The notes: generated by a model not told the origin, from the letters alone. Positions 1 through 6,655 are shown, counted from the stretch's first letter. The stretch is 15,964 nucleotides of DNA from Solirubrobacterales bacterium (GCA_015655225.1 JAATFK010000616.1:1-15964), one strand, 5' to 3'. A program made the numbers and translations.

Positions 1-133
1 CCGGCGGCAATTCCGTGCTCCGTACACGCCTCCCCGCCAAAATCCGCCCAACAATCCCATTTGGCCGTACAATCGAATAGAAGTTCTCGTCCCGATCAAT
101 GGGACAAAGCGGCGCGCCGAAGCACGGCAAATC

Positions 134-556
134 CTAGAGCAGCCGCACGAGCGCGAGCGGGGAGGAGGCGACGAGCGCCGACTCCAGCTCGTCGAGTCCC
201 TTCATCCGCGGCTGGTCCTCCCACGGCAGCAGGTACTCGCCGGCCGCCTCGCGGTAGGCGTCGGTCGCGAGCTCGTCCCACGGTCGCTCGGGCGGCTCCG
301 GCGGCTCGGAGGTGACGACGCGCGCGCGGACGTCGATCGTGAGGTGCTCGTGCGCGGTCGGGATCCCGAACTCCAGCACCTCCGTGCCGAAGTAGTCGAG
401 GTGACGCGTGACGCGCGCCTCCGGGTCGATGCGCGCGTGGAATTCGTCGCAGCGCTGTGACGAGGTCGTCGCCGGTCGCACGCGAAGCGCGTTCAAGTTG
501 TCGCTGACCGGTCCCTCGTAGTCGTACTCGGTCAGGTAGCGGATCGCGAAGTGCAT
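134..556 (-). CDS. Transglutaminase-like N-terminal domain protein, truncated (140 aa)
   Basis: The protein begins MHFAIRYLTEYDYEGPVSDN, continues with an LNALRVRPAT segment, and has DYFGTEVLEFGIP near residues 54-66. This is the beta-rich N-terminal domain that precedes the catalytic core of bacterial transglutaminase-like proteins, which usually run to about 260-300 residues. Here the frame ends at a TAG just after SPLALVRLL, where the core helix should begin, so the Cys-His-Asp catalytic part is absent. Reading past the TAG gives no core-like sequence. The ATG lies 2 nt after the alpha-E stop, so the two genes are probably co-translated; no strong Shine-Dalgarno sequence is visible. In amidoligase clusters this family accompanies ATP-grasp and alpha-E proteins. 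The product is probably non-catalytic, or is a gene remnant. Family assignment is fairly sure; function is not. Confidence 0.75.
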   Translation of the reverse strand: MHFAIRYLTEYDYEGPVSDNLNALRVRPATTSSQRCDEFHARIDPEARVTRHLDYFGTEVLEFGIPTAHEHLTIDVRARVVTSEPPEPPERPWDELATDAYREAAGEYLLPWEDQPRMKGLDELESALVASSPLALVRLL

Positions 557-558
557 GC

Positions 559-1503
559 TCAGGCCGCGAGCCGGTGGTCGCCGTTGAGCGCGCCGGCGAA
601 GTAGCGCTCGGCGACGTCCTCGTCGATCTGCGCCAGCTCCCGCTGGACGCGCTCGCAGATCCCGGTCAGCTCGTCCTCGCCGGCGAGCGCGCGGCGCTGG
701 AAGTCGAGGTCGGCGGCGAGGCGGCTGACGCGCAGCACCGGCTTCGAGTTGCGCGGATTCGCGTCGGCCGCGCTGAAGGCGTCGTGCAGCGCGTCGACGC
801 ACGCCGCGATGCTGTCGGGATAGGCGCGCTCGAACAGCAGGAAGTGCGCGACCGGCCGCGCGTTCGGCGGGTCGGTGACGGCGCGCAGGTAGGCGTGGAA
901 GCCGCCGACCGCCTGCAGCAGCACGAGCGCGTGCCCGTCGGCGGCGGCCGCGCCGCTCTGCGGCAGCGCGACGCGCAGCATCCGCAGGACCATGTCCGCG
1001 ACCTCCACGTCGCCGCCCGCGTCGAGGAACCGCTTCGCCTCGTCGCGCAACATCGCGCGGTCGGCGATCCCCCAGATCAGCGCCGCGCGCTGCTTCACGT
1101 ACTGCGAGGCGACGTACGGCCCCGACGGCGCGCCCCAGCGAGCGTGGCCGCTGTTGCGCAGCGTCAGCGTCGTCGTGTTGATCGCCTCCCACATCTCGGT
1201 GGAGATCACGTCACGCAGCGTGCGCGCGCCGGCGCGCGCCCGCTCGACGCTCGCGAGCACCGAGCCGGGCTGGTCGGCGTCGAGGATCAGCCGCGCGAGC
1301 GCCTCCTCGCGCGCGACCGGCTCGACGTTGCCGGTCCCGAGCATCGCGAGCAGCGCGCTCCAGCCGAGCGTCACGCCCGGCACCGCGTCGGCGGGACCCT
1401 GCAGCTCCGACTGGAAGACGCCCTCGACCGCGCGCGCGGTGAACTCGGCACGGGCGAGGTTGCGGCCGAGCCAGTAGAGGTCGTGGGCGATCCGGGCGAG
1501 CAT
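559..1503 (-). CDS. Alpha-E domain protein (DUF403 family)
   Basis: The 314-aa product begins MLARIAHDLYWLGRNLARAE, the hallmark start of the alpha-E family, a mostly helical protein found with circularly permuted ATP-grasp enzymes. The length is normal for the family (about 310-320). The ATG at 1503 is chosen because the family motif starts there; the open frame continues upstream without homology. Known family context puts alpha-E proteins in operons with CP-ATP-grasp and transglutaminase-like proteins, predicted to make or process amide-linked peptides or metabolites; the biochemical role is unproven. The transglutaminase-N gene follows by 2 nt. The ATP-grasp partner is not adjacent but lies upstream at 3695-5272, separated by an oppositely oriented oxidoreductase gene. 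The leader resembles that of the ATP-grasp gene. Confidence 0.88.
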   Translation of the reverse strand: MLARIAHDLYWLGRNLARAEFTARAVEGVFQSELQGPADAVPGVTLGWSALLAMLGTGNVEPVAREEALARLILDADQPGSVLASVERARAGARTLRDVISTEMWEAINTTTLTLRNSGHARWGAPSGPYVASQYVKQRAALIWGIADRAMLRDEAKRFLDAGGDVEVADMVLRMLRVALPQSGAAAADGHALVLLQAVGGFHAYLRAVTDPPNARPVAHFLLFERAYPDSIAACVDALHDAFSAADANPRNSKPVLRVSRLAADLDFQRRALAGEDELTGICERVQRELAQIDEDVAERYFAGALNGDHRLAA

Positions 1504-1507
1504 CGAA

Positions 1508-1553
1508 GGCGCGATTCTCGTCCGGTGCCACGCGCCGCGCATCCGCCCGATGG
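1508..1553 (-). promoter_or_regulatory. Alpha-E gene leader with motif shared with the ATP-grasp gene
   Basis: On the coding (minus) strand this leader has CCATCGGGC (1553-1545) and then, 24 nt later, CGAGAATCGCGCC (1520-1508), which ends 4 nt before the alpha-E ATG. The same two blocks, 25 nt apart, precede the ATP-grasp ATG at 5272. CGA-GAA-TCG is a short palindrome, and GAGAAT could serve as a -10 for a nearly leaderless mRNA. It could be a promoter, a regulator site or a duplicated leader. Sequence identity is seen directly; the role is inferred. Confidence 0.35.
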
Positions 1554-1582
1554 CCCGCGTCGGACGGCGGGCCGTCGGCCAC

Positions 1583-1611
1583 TTGCACAAGCCTCCGTTT
1601 CCGGCTAGACA
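1583..1611 (+). promoter_or_regulatory. Weak candidate promoter for the FAD oxidoreductase gene
   Basis: TTGCAC (1583-1588) and TAGACA (1606-1611) are separated by exactly 17 nt, 51 nt before the oxidoreductase ATG. Each hexamer matches the sigma-70 consensus in only about three positions, so the call rests mainly on spacing and position in the divergent intergenic region. Confidence 0.25.
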
Positions 1612-1662
1612 TCGCTTCCATCCGGACCGTGACCGCCTCCCTTCCCGACGTCCTGGTGCGGG

Positions 1663-3111
1663 ATGCCTGACCCGCTGCAGATCGGCCCGGTCCACTGGCT
1701 CGAGCAGGCGCTCGCGCGCGACCCCGGCGCCGCCTGTCCGCCGCTCGCCGGGACCGTCCGGGCGGACGTCGCGATCGTCGGCGGCGGCTTCACGGGGTTG
1801 TGGACGGCGCTCGAGCTGAGACGCGAGGCCCCCGACACCGAGGTCGTGCTGCTCGAGGCGGAGGGCTGCGGCTTCGGCGCCTCCGGACGCAACGGCGGCT
1901 GGGCGACGAGCTGGTACGACGAGCTGGACGTGCTCGTCGCGCACTTCGGCGTTGCCCAGGCGACGCTGCTGGCGGCCGCCTCCTCGCAGGCGATCGACCG
2001 CATCGAGGAGCTGTGCGGCGAGGAGGGGATCGACTGCGACCTGCGTCGCGCCGGCGCGCTCGTGGCGGCGACCTCGCGCGGTCAGGAGGCGTCGTTCGCG
2101 GACCCGCTGGCGGCCGCGCGGTCGCTCGGCGGCGACGCGCTGGGGCGCGTCGTGGCGCTGTCCGGCGCTGAGCTGCGGCGCCGCACCGGCTCGCCGGTCC
2201 TGCGGCGCGGCGTGCACCTGACCGACGCGGCGGCGCTGCAGCCGGCGCTGCTCGCGCGCGGGATGCGGGCGGCGGCGCTGCGGCGCGGCGTGCGGATCTT
2301 CGAGGGGACGCCGCTGCTAGCGCTGGAGCGGACTCGGCCGGCGGTGCTGGTCACGCTCGCCGGGCGCGTCGAGGCCGAGCGCGTCGTGCTCGCGACCGGC
2401 GCGTGGGCCGCGCGCGTGCGGGAGCTGCGGCGGGCGATCGTGCCGGTCGGCTCGCAGATCGTGCTGACGGAGCCGATCCCGGAGCGGGTCGCGGCGCTCG
2501 GCTGGACCGGCGGCGAGCTGCTCGGCGACGCGCGGCTGCTGGTCCACTACGCGCAGGTCACGCGTGACGGGCGGATCGCGTTCGGGCGGGGCGGCGGCGC
2601 GCTCGGCGCGGCTGGTCGCATCCGGCCGTCGCACTGGGTCGACCCCGCGACCGTCGCGATCGTGGCGGCCGACTTCCGGCGCTGGTTCCCGCAGCTCGCG
2701 GACGTGCGCCTGACGCACGCGTGGGGCGGGGCGGTCGACCGCGCTCCCGGCCACCTGCCGTTCGTCGGCGCGCTCGGGGACCACGGGACGATCGAGTACG
2801 GCGTCGGCTTCTCCGGCAACGGCGTCGCGCCGAGCGCGCTGGTGGGCCGGATCCTCGCGCGGCGCGCGCTCGGGATCGTGGACGAGCTGACGACCTCCGC
2901 GCTCGTCTCCGGGCCGCCCGGCTACCTGCCGCCGGAGCCGCTTCGCGCGCTCGGCGGCTTCACGATCCAGCGCGCGGTCGCGCGCGCCGAGGCGGCCGAG
3001 GAGCGTGGGGTCGAGCCGACGCCGGTGGATCAGGCGCTGCGGCGGCTGCTGTGGTTCACGACGCCGACGGTGTTGGAGCCGCGGGCGTGGAGGCGACGGG
3101 GGTCGCGCTAG
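1663..3111 (+). CDS. FAD-dependent amine/amino-acid oxidoreductase (DAO family, PuuB-like)
   Basis: The 482-aa protein has an N-terminal FAD-binding Rossmann motif VAIVGGGFTG (about 37-45), an acidic residue at the end of the second strand (VVLLE, E65), and GASGRNGGW (72-80), typical of gamma-glutamylputrescine oxidase-like members of the DAO family. A C-terminal FAD-contact segment around residues 365-402 (GHLPFVG, then GVGFSGNGVAPS) completes the fold. Such enzymes oxidise a secondary or primary amine with FAD and O2; the substrate here cannot be read from sequence. It has no signal peptide and is probably cytosolic. It lies on the opposite strand inside an amidoligase gene set, so a link to an amide or amine metabolite is possible but unproven. 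Its TAG stop overlaps the stop of the convergent gene at 3108-3386. A sarcosine-oxidase-like role is an alternative. Confidence 0.88.
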   Translation: MPDPLQIGPVHWLEQALARDPGAACPPLAGTVRADVAIVGGGFTGLWTALELRREAPDTEVVLLEAEGCGFGASGRNGGWATSWYDELDVLVAHFGVAQATLLAAASSQAIDRIEELCGEEGIDCDLRRAGALVAATSRGQEASFADPLAAARSLGGDALGRVVALSGAELRRRTGSPVLRRGVHLTDAAALQPALLARGMRAAALRRGVRIFEGTPLLALERTRPAVLVTLAGRVEAERVVLATGAWAARVRELRRAIVPVGSQIVLTEPIPERVAALGWTGGELLGDARLLVHYAQVTRDGRIAFGRGGGALGAAGRIRPSHWVDPATVAIVAADFRRWFPQLADVRLTHAWGGAVDRAPGHLPFVGALGDHGTIEYGVGFSGNGVAPSALVGRILARRALGIVDELTTSALVSGPPGYLPPEPLRALGGFTIQRAVARAEAAEERGVEPTPVDQALRRLLWFTTPTVLEPRAWRRRGSR

Positions 3112-3386
3112 GCAGCCGCGGTCGCCGGGTCGGCGAGCACGGTGGTGTTGATCTGCGCGATCAGGTCGCGTGCCGTCGCGTCCCGGACGGCCTGAGGGGC
3201 GTCGTCGAGGTAGAAGTAGATCCACGCCTTGCCGAGCAAGGTGTCACCGGAGCCGCCGAAGTCGACCGCCTCGGGCGGGGCGAGATCGACCACCGCGTCG
3301 AAGATCGCGCCGATGACGGCGCCGTCGGTGTCGGGCGACGGGACCGAGAACTCGAGCATGACCTTTGGATCGTCCATCTCGTGCAT
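3108..3386 (-). CDS. Small protein of unknown function (92 aa)
   Basis: The protein begins MHEMDDPKVMLEF and ends TTVLADPATAAA. It has no signal peptide or membrane segment and looks like a small acidic alpha/beta protein with the pattern strand, helix, WIYFYL strand, helix. I do not recognise the family. The start at 3386 is preferred because AGGAG sits exactly 6 nt upstream; an in-frame GTG at 3416 would add ten residues but would bypass that site. It is the third gene of a minus-strand run (ATP-grasp, HicA-like protein, this gene), 31 nt after its neighbour. Its TAG stop shares the palindrome CTAG (3108-3111) with the stop of the convergent oxidoreductase gene. Confidence 0.7.
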   Translation of the reverse strand: MHEMDDPKVMLEFSVPSPDTDGAVIGAIFDAVVDLAPPEAVDFGGSGDTLLGKAWIYFYLDDAPQAVRDATARDLIAQINTTVLADPATAAA

Positions 3387-3392
3387 CTTCTT

Positions 3393-3397
3393 CTCCT
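3393..3397 (-). promoter_or_regulatory. Ribosome binding site deciding the start at 3386
   Basis: The coding strand reads AGGAG followed by 6 nt (AAGAAG) and then ATG. It is among the strongest Shine-Dalgarno sites in the window and argues for the ATG at 3386 over the upstream GTG at 3416. Confidence 0.65.
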
Positions 3398-3417
3398 GGG
3401 CATCGACGGTCAACACG

Positions 3418-3678
3418 TCATAGCTGGAGGCCGCGGGCTCGGAAGTCGGCGCGCATGTTGTCGTAGGCGCGACGGTCGCTCGGCGTCCCGTGGACCATCA
3501 CGCAGTCGACTCCGTCAGGCGCCAGCCACATGATCCCGGCCCGCTTGCGCTCCGGCCACCACCCCGCGTCCCACGCGAGCCGCTGGAGCTGCTTCGCCCG
3601 CTTGTCGCCGACGAAGCTGAAGCGCGCGTTCGGGCGCGCGAGCCGCTTGGGATGCATGCCCGCCCAGAGGGCGGACAC
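3418..3678 (-). CDS. HicA/YcfA-like small protein (86 aa)
   Basis: The C-terminal half contains AGWWPERKRAGIMW, then APDG, then VHGTPSDRRAYDNMRADFR. The order 'GW-x-R-K-x-G ... PDG ... GTPSD-R-x-x-N-x-R-A-D-x-R' resembles short HicA/YcfA-like proteins of actinobacteria and their phages, which have a double-stranded-RNA-binding-like fold. The catalytic His of true HicA toxins (usually in a GSHH-type motif) is not obvious; the equivalent stretch reads RAGIMW. No HicB antitoxin is next to it. The GTG start at 3678 is used because AAGG lies 6 nt upstream; an internal ATG seven codons later has no such site. The gene follows the ATP-grasp stop by 16 nt and probably shares its transcript. Family assignment is from memory of the motif pattern and is tentative; a gene of this size is well supported. 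Confidence 0.55.
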   Translation of the reverse strand: MSALWAGMHPKRLARPNARFSFVGDKRAKQLQRLAWDAGWWPERKRAGIMWLAPDGVDCVMVHGTPSDRRAYDNMRADFRARGLQL

Positions 3679-3694
3679 CCACGACCTTCGCCCC

Positions 3695-5272
3695 CTACTG
3701 CTGCTGCTGTTGCTGCTGCCCCTGCCACGCCCCGTAGCGCAGGTCGGGGAGCGTCGGCGGCTGGGTGTCGGCGATCGGGGGGCCGGCGCGGTCGACGGTG
3801 TCCTCGCCGTCCTCCAGCACCCACGTGTCCTTCGAGCCGCCGCCGCGCGAGGAGTTGACGATCATCGAGCCCTCCTCCAGCGCGACGCGCGTGAGGCCGC
3901 CGGGCACGATGTCGATCCGCTCGCCGAAGACCGCGAACGGCCGCAGGTCGACGTGGCGCGGCGCGAGCACGCCGTCGGGCCCGGCGGTCGGGACGGTCGA
4001 GAGCCGCACGAGGTCCTGCGCGATCCAGCGCTCGGGGTGCGCCCGCACCTGCGCGGCGATCCCCGCCAGCTCGGCCTCGGTCGCCTGCGGCCCGATCGTC
4101 ACGCCCTTGCCGCCGGACTCGTCGGTCGGCTTGATCACGAGCTGGTCGATCCGCGAGAGCACGTGCTCGCGCACCTCGGGGTCGGCCAGCAGGTACGTGT
4201 TGACGTTCTCCAGGATCGGCTCCTCGCCGAGGTAGAAGCGGATCATCTCCGGCACGAAGTGGTAGACCGCCTTGTCGTCCGCGATCCCGGTCCCGAACGC
4301 GTTCGCGATCGCGACGCTCCCGGCGCGGTAGGCGCGCACCAGCCCCGGCACCCCGAGCAGCGAATCGGGCCGGAACTCGAGCGGGTCGACGAAGTCGTCG
4401 TCGAGCCGCCGGTAGACCGCGTGCACGCGCTCGAGTCCCCTCGTCGTGCGCATGTAGAGCACGTCGTCGCGCACCACCAGGTCGGACGCCTCGACCAGCT
4501 CGACGCCCATCTGCCGCGCCAGGAACGCGTGCTCGAAGTACGCCGAGTTCATCGGCCCGGGCGTCCACACGACGACCGTCGCCTCGGTGTCGGCCGACGG
4601 CGCGACCGAACGCAGCGCGCGCAGCAGCAGCTGCGGGTAGTGGTCGACCGGTCGCACCCGGTAGGACGAGAACAGCTGCGGCAGCAACCGGCCCATCGCC
4701 GCCCGGTTCTCCAGCACGTAGGAGATCCCCGACGGCGTCCGCACGTTGTCCTCCAGCACCCGCCAGGTCCCGTCGCTGTGACGCACCAGGTCGCAGCCGG
4801 CGACGTGGCAGTAGACGCCGCCGGGCGGCCGGATCCCGTGCACCGCGCGCGCGAACGCGCGGCAGCCGACCACCAGCCGCCACGGCACGATCCCCTCGCG
4901 CACGATCTCCCGCGCGTGGTAGACGTCGTCGACGAAGTGGTTGAGCGCGCGCAGCCGCTGCGCCAGGCCGCGCTTGATGTCGGTCCACTCCGCGCCGGTC
5001 AGGATCCGCGGCACGAGGTCGAGTGGGAACGGCCGCTCGCGCGTCGGCCCGTCCTCGCCGCTCGTCTCGAACGTGATCCCCTGCTGGAGGAAGAGCGCGT
5101 CGCGCCGCCGCCCGGCGTCCGCCAGCCCCTCCTGCCCGAGCCGGCCCAGCTCCGCGATCAGCGCCTCGGCGCCCGCGCGGGGCGTCCCGTCGGGCTCGAA
5201 CAGCTCGTCGAGGAACGGCGGCCGCGGGCGGTAGTCGGCGTGCGGCGCTGAGATCGCCTCGGGCGATGACAT
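3695..5272 (-). CDS. Circularly permuted ATP-grasp protein type 2 (DUF404/DUF407)
   Basis: The 525-aa protein shows the family blocks in order: VLEDNVRTPSGISYVLENR (172-190), RPDSLLGVPGL (301-311), ANAFGTGIADDKAVYHFVPE (323-342), VIKPTDESGGKGV (379-391, glycine-rich ATP loop with lysine), HVDLRPFAVFG (440-450), and PGGLTRVAL with VNSSRGGGSKDTW (457-484, acidic and asparagine metal ligands). Family members are predicted ATP-dependent carboxylate-amine ligases acting with alpha-E and transglutaminase-like partners; the product is not known. Start ATG 5272 precedes the first family-like sequence; the open frame extends further upstream without homology. The C-terminus ends in seven Gln encoded by a CAG-rich triplet repeat, absent from the usual family ending. 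A TetR gene is divergent, 114 nt away, and is a likely regulator. It is the first gene of a three-gene run. Confidence 0.9.
   Translation of the reverse strand: MSSPEAISAPHADYRPRPPFLDELFEPDGTPRAGAEALIAELGRLGQEGLADAGRRRDALFLQQGITFETSGEDGPTRERPFPLDLVPRILTGAEWTDIKRGLAQRLRALNHFVDDVYHAREIVREGIVPWRLVVGCRAFARAVHGIRPPGGVYCHVAGCDLVRHSDGTWRVLEDNVRTPSGISYVLENRAAMGRLLPQLFSSYRVRPVDHYPQLLLRALRSVAPSADTEATVVVWTPGPMNSAYFEHAFLARQMGVELVEASDLVVRDDVLYMRTTRGLERVHAVYRRLDDDFVDPLEFRPDSLLGVPGLVRAYRAGSVAIANAFGTGIADDKAVYHFVPEMIRFYLGEEPILENVNTYLLADPEVREHVLSRIDQLVIKPTDESGGKGVTIGPQATEAELAGIAAQVRAHPERWIAQDLVRLSTVPTAGPDGVLAPRHVDLRPFAVFGERIDIVPGGLTRVALEEGSMIVNSSRGGGSKDTWVLEDGEDTVDRAGPPIADTQPPTLPDLRYGAWQGQQQQQQQ
3698..3718 (-). 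repeat. CAG trinucleotide repeat (seven Gln codons)
   Basis: On the coding strand two CAG, one CAA and four CAG codons directly precede the TAG stop of the ATP-grasp gene. The stop differs from CAG by one base. The tract could vary in length by polymerase slippage. Confidence 0.85.
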
Positions 5273-5319
5273 GGCGCGATTCTCGCCGCCGGGACGCGGG
5301 GCGCGCCTCTGCCCGATGG
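5273..5319 (-). promoter_or_regulatory. ATP-grasp gene leader with motif shared with the alpha-E gene
   Basis: The coding strand carries CCATCGGGC (5319-5311) and, 25 nt later, CGAGAATCGCGCC (5285-5273), directly abutting the ATG at 5272. With one more base the second block is a perfect short palindrome, GCGA-GAA-TCGC. The same two blocks precede the alpha-E gene. With a -10 at GAGAAT, transcription would begin at or near the ATG, giving a leaderless mRNA. A binding site for the divergent TetR protein is an alternative reading. The motif is seen; its role is inferred. Confidence 0.4.
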
Positions 5320-5347
5320 AGCGAGCTGGCGGGGACCCGTGGTCCGT

Positions 5348-5377
5348 TTGGACGAACGCGTCGGCCGCTGGTAGATT
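5348..5377 (+). promoter_or_regulatory. Candidate promoter of the TetR gene
   Basis: TTGGAC (5348-5353) and TAGATT (5372-5377) are 18 nt apart and lie just upstream of the TetR ATG at 5387, with 9 nt between the -10 and the ATG. That distance puts the transcription start at or very near the ATG, consistent with a leaderless transcript; no Shine-Dalgarno sequence is visible. Confidence 0.45.
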
Positions 5378-5386
5378 CACCGAGCG

Positions 5387-5962
5387 ATGTCATCAGCTGC
5401 TGACTTGCCGCCCCAGCGGCGCCGCGCGCGCGACGCCGAGGCAAGCCGCCGGGCGCTGCTGGAGGCCGCCGGCGCGCTCTTCGACGCGCGCGGCTACAAC
5501 GGCGCCACCGTCCGCGAGATCGGCGAGCGCGCCGGCCTCGATCCGGCCCTGATCGCCCGCTACTTCGGCTCCAAGGAGGGCCTCTACCTCGCCGTCCTGG
5601 CGGACGAGGAGCAGGCCGCCGCGCGCGGCCCGCTGGCGGCCGACCTGCGGGGGATCGCCGGGCGCCTGATCACCCGCTGGGACGGCGCCGAGGCGCCGCT
5701 GCGGCGTTCGCTCTCCAGCCCCGCGCCAACCGCCGCCGAGCGCGCCCAGCTGCGCCGCATCGTGCGCCGCCTGACCGACCCGGCGCGCGCCGCGATCGGC
5801 GACGACGAGGACGCGGCGCTGCGCGCCGAGCTGCTGGTCGCGCTGCTCGTCGGCGTCTCCGTCTCGCGCGCGAACGGCACGCTGGCGAAGCTCGCCGGCG
5901 CCTCCCGCGCCGAGGTCCTGCGCCAGCTGGGGCCGCTGCTGGAGGCGCTGGAGCGGGGCTAG
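5387..5962 (+). CDS. TetR/AcrR family transcriptional regulator
   Basis: The 191-aa protein has the N-terminal TetR DNA-binding domain: ALLEAAGALFDARGYNGATV (about 23-42), then the helix-turn-helix REIGERAGLDPALIARYFGS (43-62) followed by KEGLYLAVL. The C-terminal two thirds is a helical ligand-binding region with no recognisable ligand. The length is typical. It is divergent from the ATP-grasp gene, and TetR proteins commonly repress divergent neighbours and themselves, so control of the amidoligase unit is a reasonable inference. The start is the first ATG after a good promoter-like sequence; no ribosome site is seen. After its TAG stop the same frame stays open with strong coding-like bias to a TAG at 6146-6148. 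Confidence 0.88.
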   Translation: MSSAADLPPQRRRARDAEASRRALLEAAGALFDARGYNGATVREIGERAGLDPALIARYFGSKEGLYLAVLADEEQAAARGPLAADLRGIAGRLITRWDGAEAPLRRSLSSPAPTAAERAQLRRIVRRLTDPARAAIGDDEDAALRAELLVALLVGVSVSRANGTLAKLAGASRAEVLRQLGPLLEALERG

Positions 5963-6145
5963 GGCCGCGGCGCGATCCCGCCCGCTGTCGATCGGGACCT
6001 GCAGCCCGCCCTCGACGGGGCCGCGCCGCAGCGCAGCGCGATCTCGCGTCAGCGCTCCCAGCTCGACGCCCCCGAGCGGCTGCCCGGCGAGATCGCCGCG
6101 TTCGCGAGCGCGCCGGCCGCCGTCGCCGCCGGGAGAGCGGATGGG

Positions 6146-6151
6146 TAGTCT
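6146..6151 (+). promoter_or_regulatory. Candidate -10 element of the lipoprotein gene
   Basis: TAGTCT lies exactly 9 nt before the lipoprotein ATG, the same distance as TAGATT before the TetR ATG. No convincing -35 is seen 17-18 nt upstream. It fits a leaderless start but is weak on its own. Confidence 0.25.
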
Positions 6152-6160
6152 GCGCGGTCG

Positions 6161-6655
6161 ATGCGCCCGCTTCGCCGGATCCTCGCCCCGACGCTCCTGC
6201 TCGTCCTCGCCGCCCTCGCCGTCGCCGGCTGCGGCGGCTCCTCCGCTCCCAAGACCGCCTCCAGAGCGGACTACGCGAGCGCGCTGAACCGCTTCTGCGC
6301 GACCTTCAAGCAGGGTGCCGCGACGGTCCAGTCGGAGTCGGCCAAGATCCCCAGAGGCACGAGCCAGAAGCAGGCGCTGGCCGCGTTCGCGAGAGCGATC
6401 GACACCTACGCGACGACGATCCGGAGCGGCCTCGCGAAGCTCAACGCCGTCACGCCGCCACCCGCCTACGCGTCGTTCGACAGCGGCGCGACGAAGGGCT
6501 TCCGCGACGTCGCCGTCCGCCTGGAGGGCGTTGCCGGCGACGCGCGCAGAGGCGACGCCAAGGTGCTCTCGCAGGTCGGCCAGCGTCTCAGCTCGATCAG
6601 CGTGCCGAACCCGCCCGCCGACCTGCAGCGCCAGGCGAGCGACTGCAACGGCTGA
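6161..6655 (+). CDS. Predicted lipoprotein of unknown function (164 aa)
   Basis: The N-terminus has positive residues (MRPLRR), a hydrophobic stretch (about 8-20) and a lipobox LAVAGC with the modified cysteine at position 24, followed by a GGSS linker. This predicts export and lipid anchoring on the outer face of the membrane. The mature part (about 35-164) is helical, begins ADYASALNRFCATF and ends with a second cysteine (ASDCNG); the pair could form a disulfide. It resembles small uncharacterised lipoproteins common in high-GC actinobacteria, and I cannot name a function. It follows the TetR gene by about 200 nt and is convergent with the S51 peptidase gene ending at 6674. Confidence 0.82.
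   Translation: MRPLRRILAPTLLLVLAALAVAGCGGSSAPKTASRADYASALNRFCATFKQGAATVQSESAKIPRGTSQKQALAAFARAIDTYATTIRSGLAKLNAVTPPPAYASFDSGATKGFRDVAVRLEGVAGDARRGDAKVLSQVGQRLSSISVPNPPADLQRQASDCNG

Noticed and set aside
1..133. Possible hairpin CCCATT (56-61) / AATGGG (98-103) as a terminator after the transglutaminase gene
   Set aside because: The loop would be 36 nt and there is no T-tract, so it is not convincing. I see no gene in this A+T-richer stretch.
134..136. Transglutaminase TAG as a third recoded amber
   Set aside because: Reading through gives DLPCFGAPLCPIDRDENF, with no transglutaminase core similarity and poor codon bias, so this is a genuine end or truncation.
3418..3678. A complete HicAB toxin-antitoxin pair
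   Set aside because: No HicB-like neighbour exists and the catalytic His motif is not clear; the next small protein does not resemble HicB.
3498..5444. Long alternative frames over the ATP-grasp gene on both strands
   Set aside because: No conserved motifs; the frame at 3695-5272 holds all ATP-grasp family blocks.
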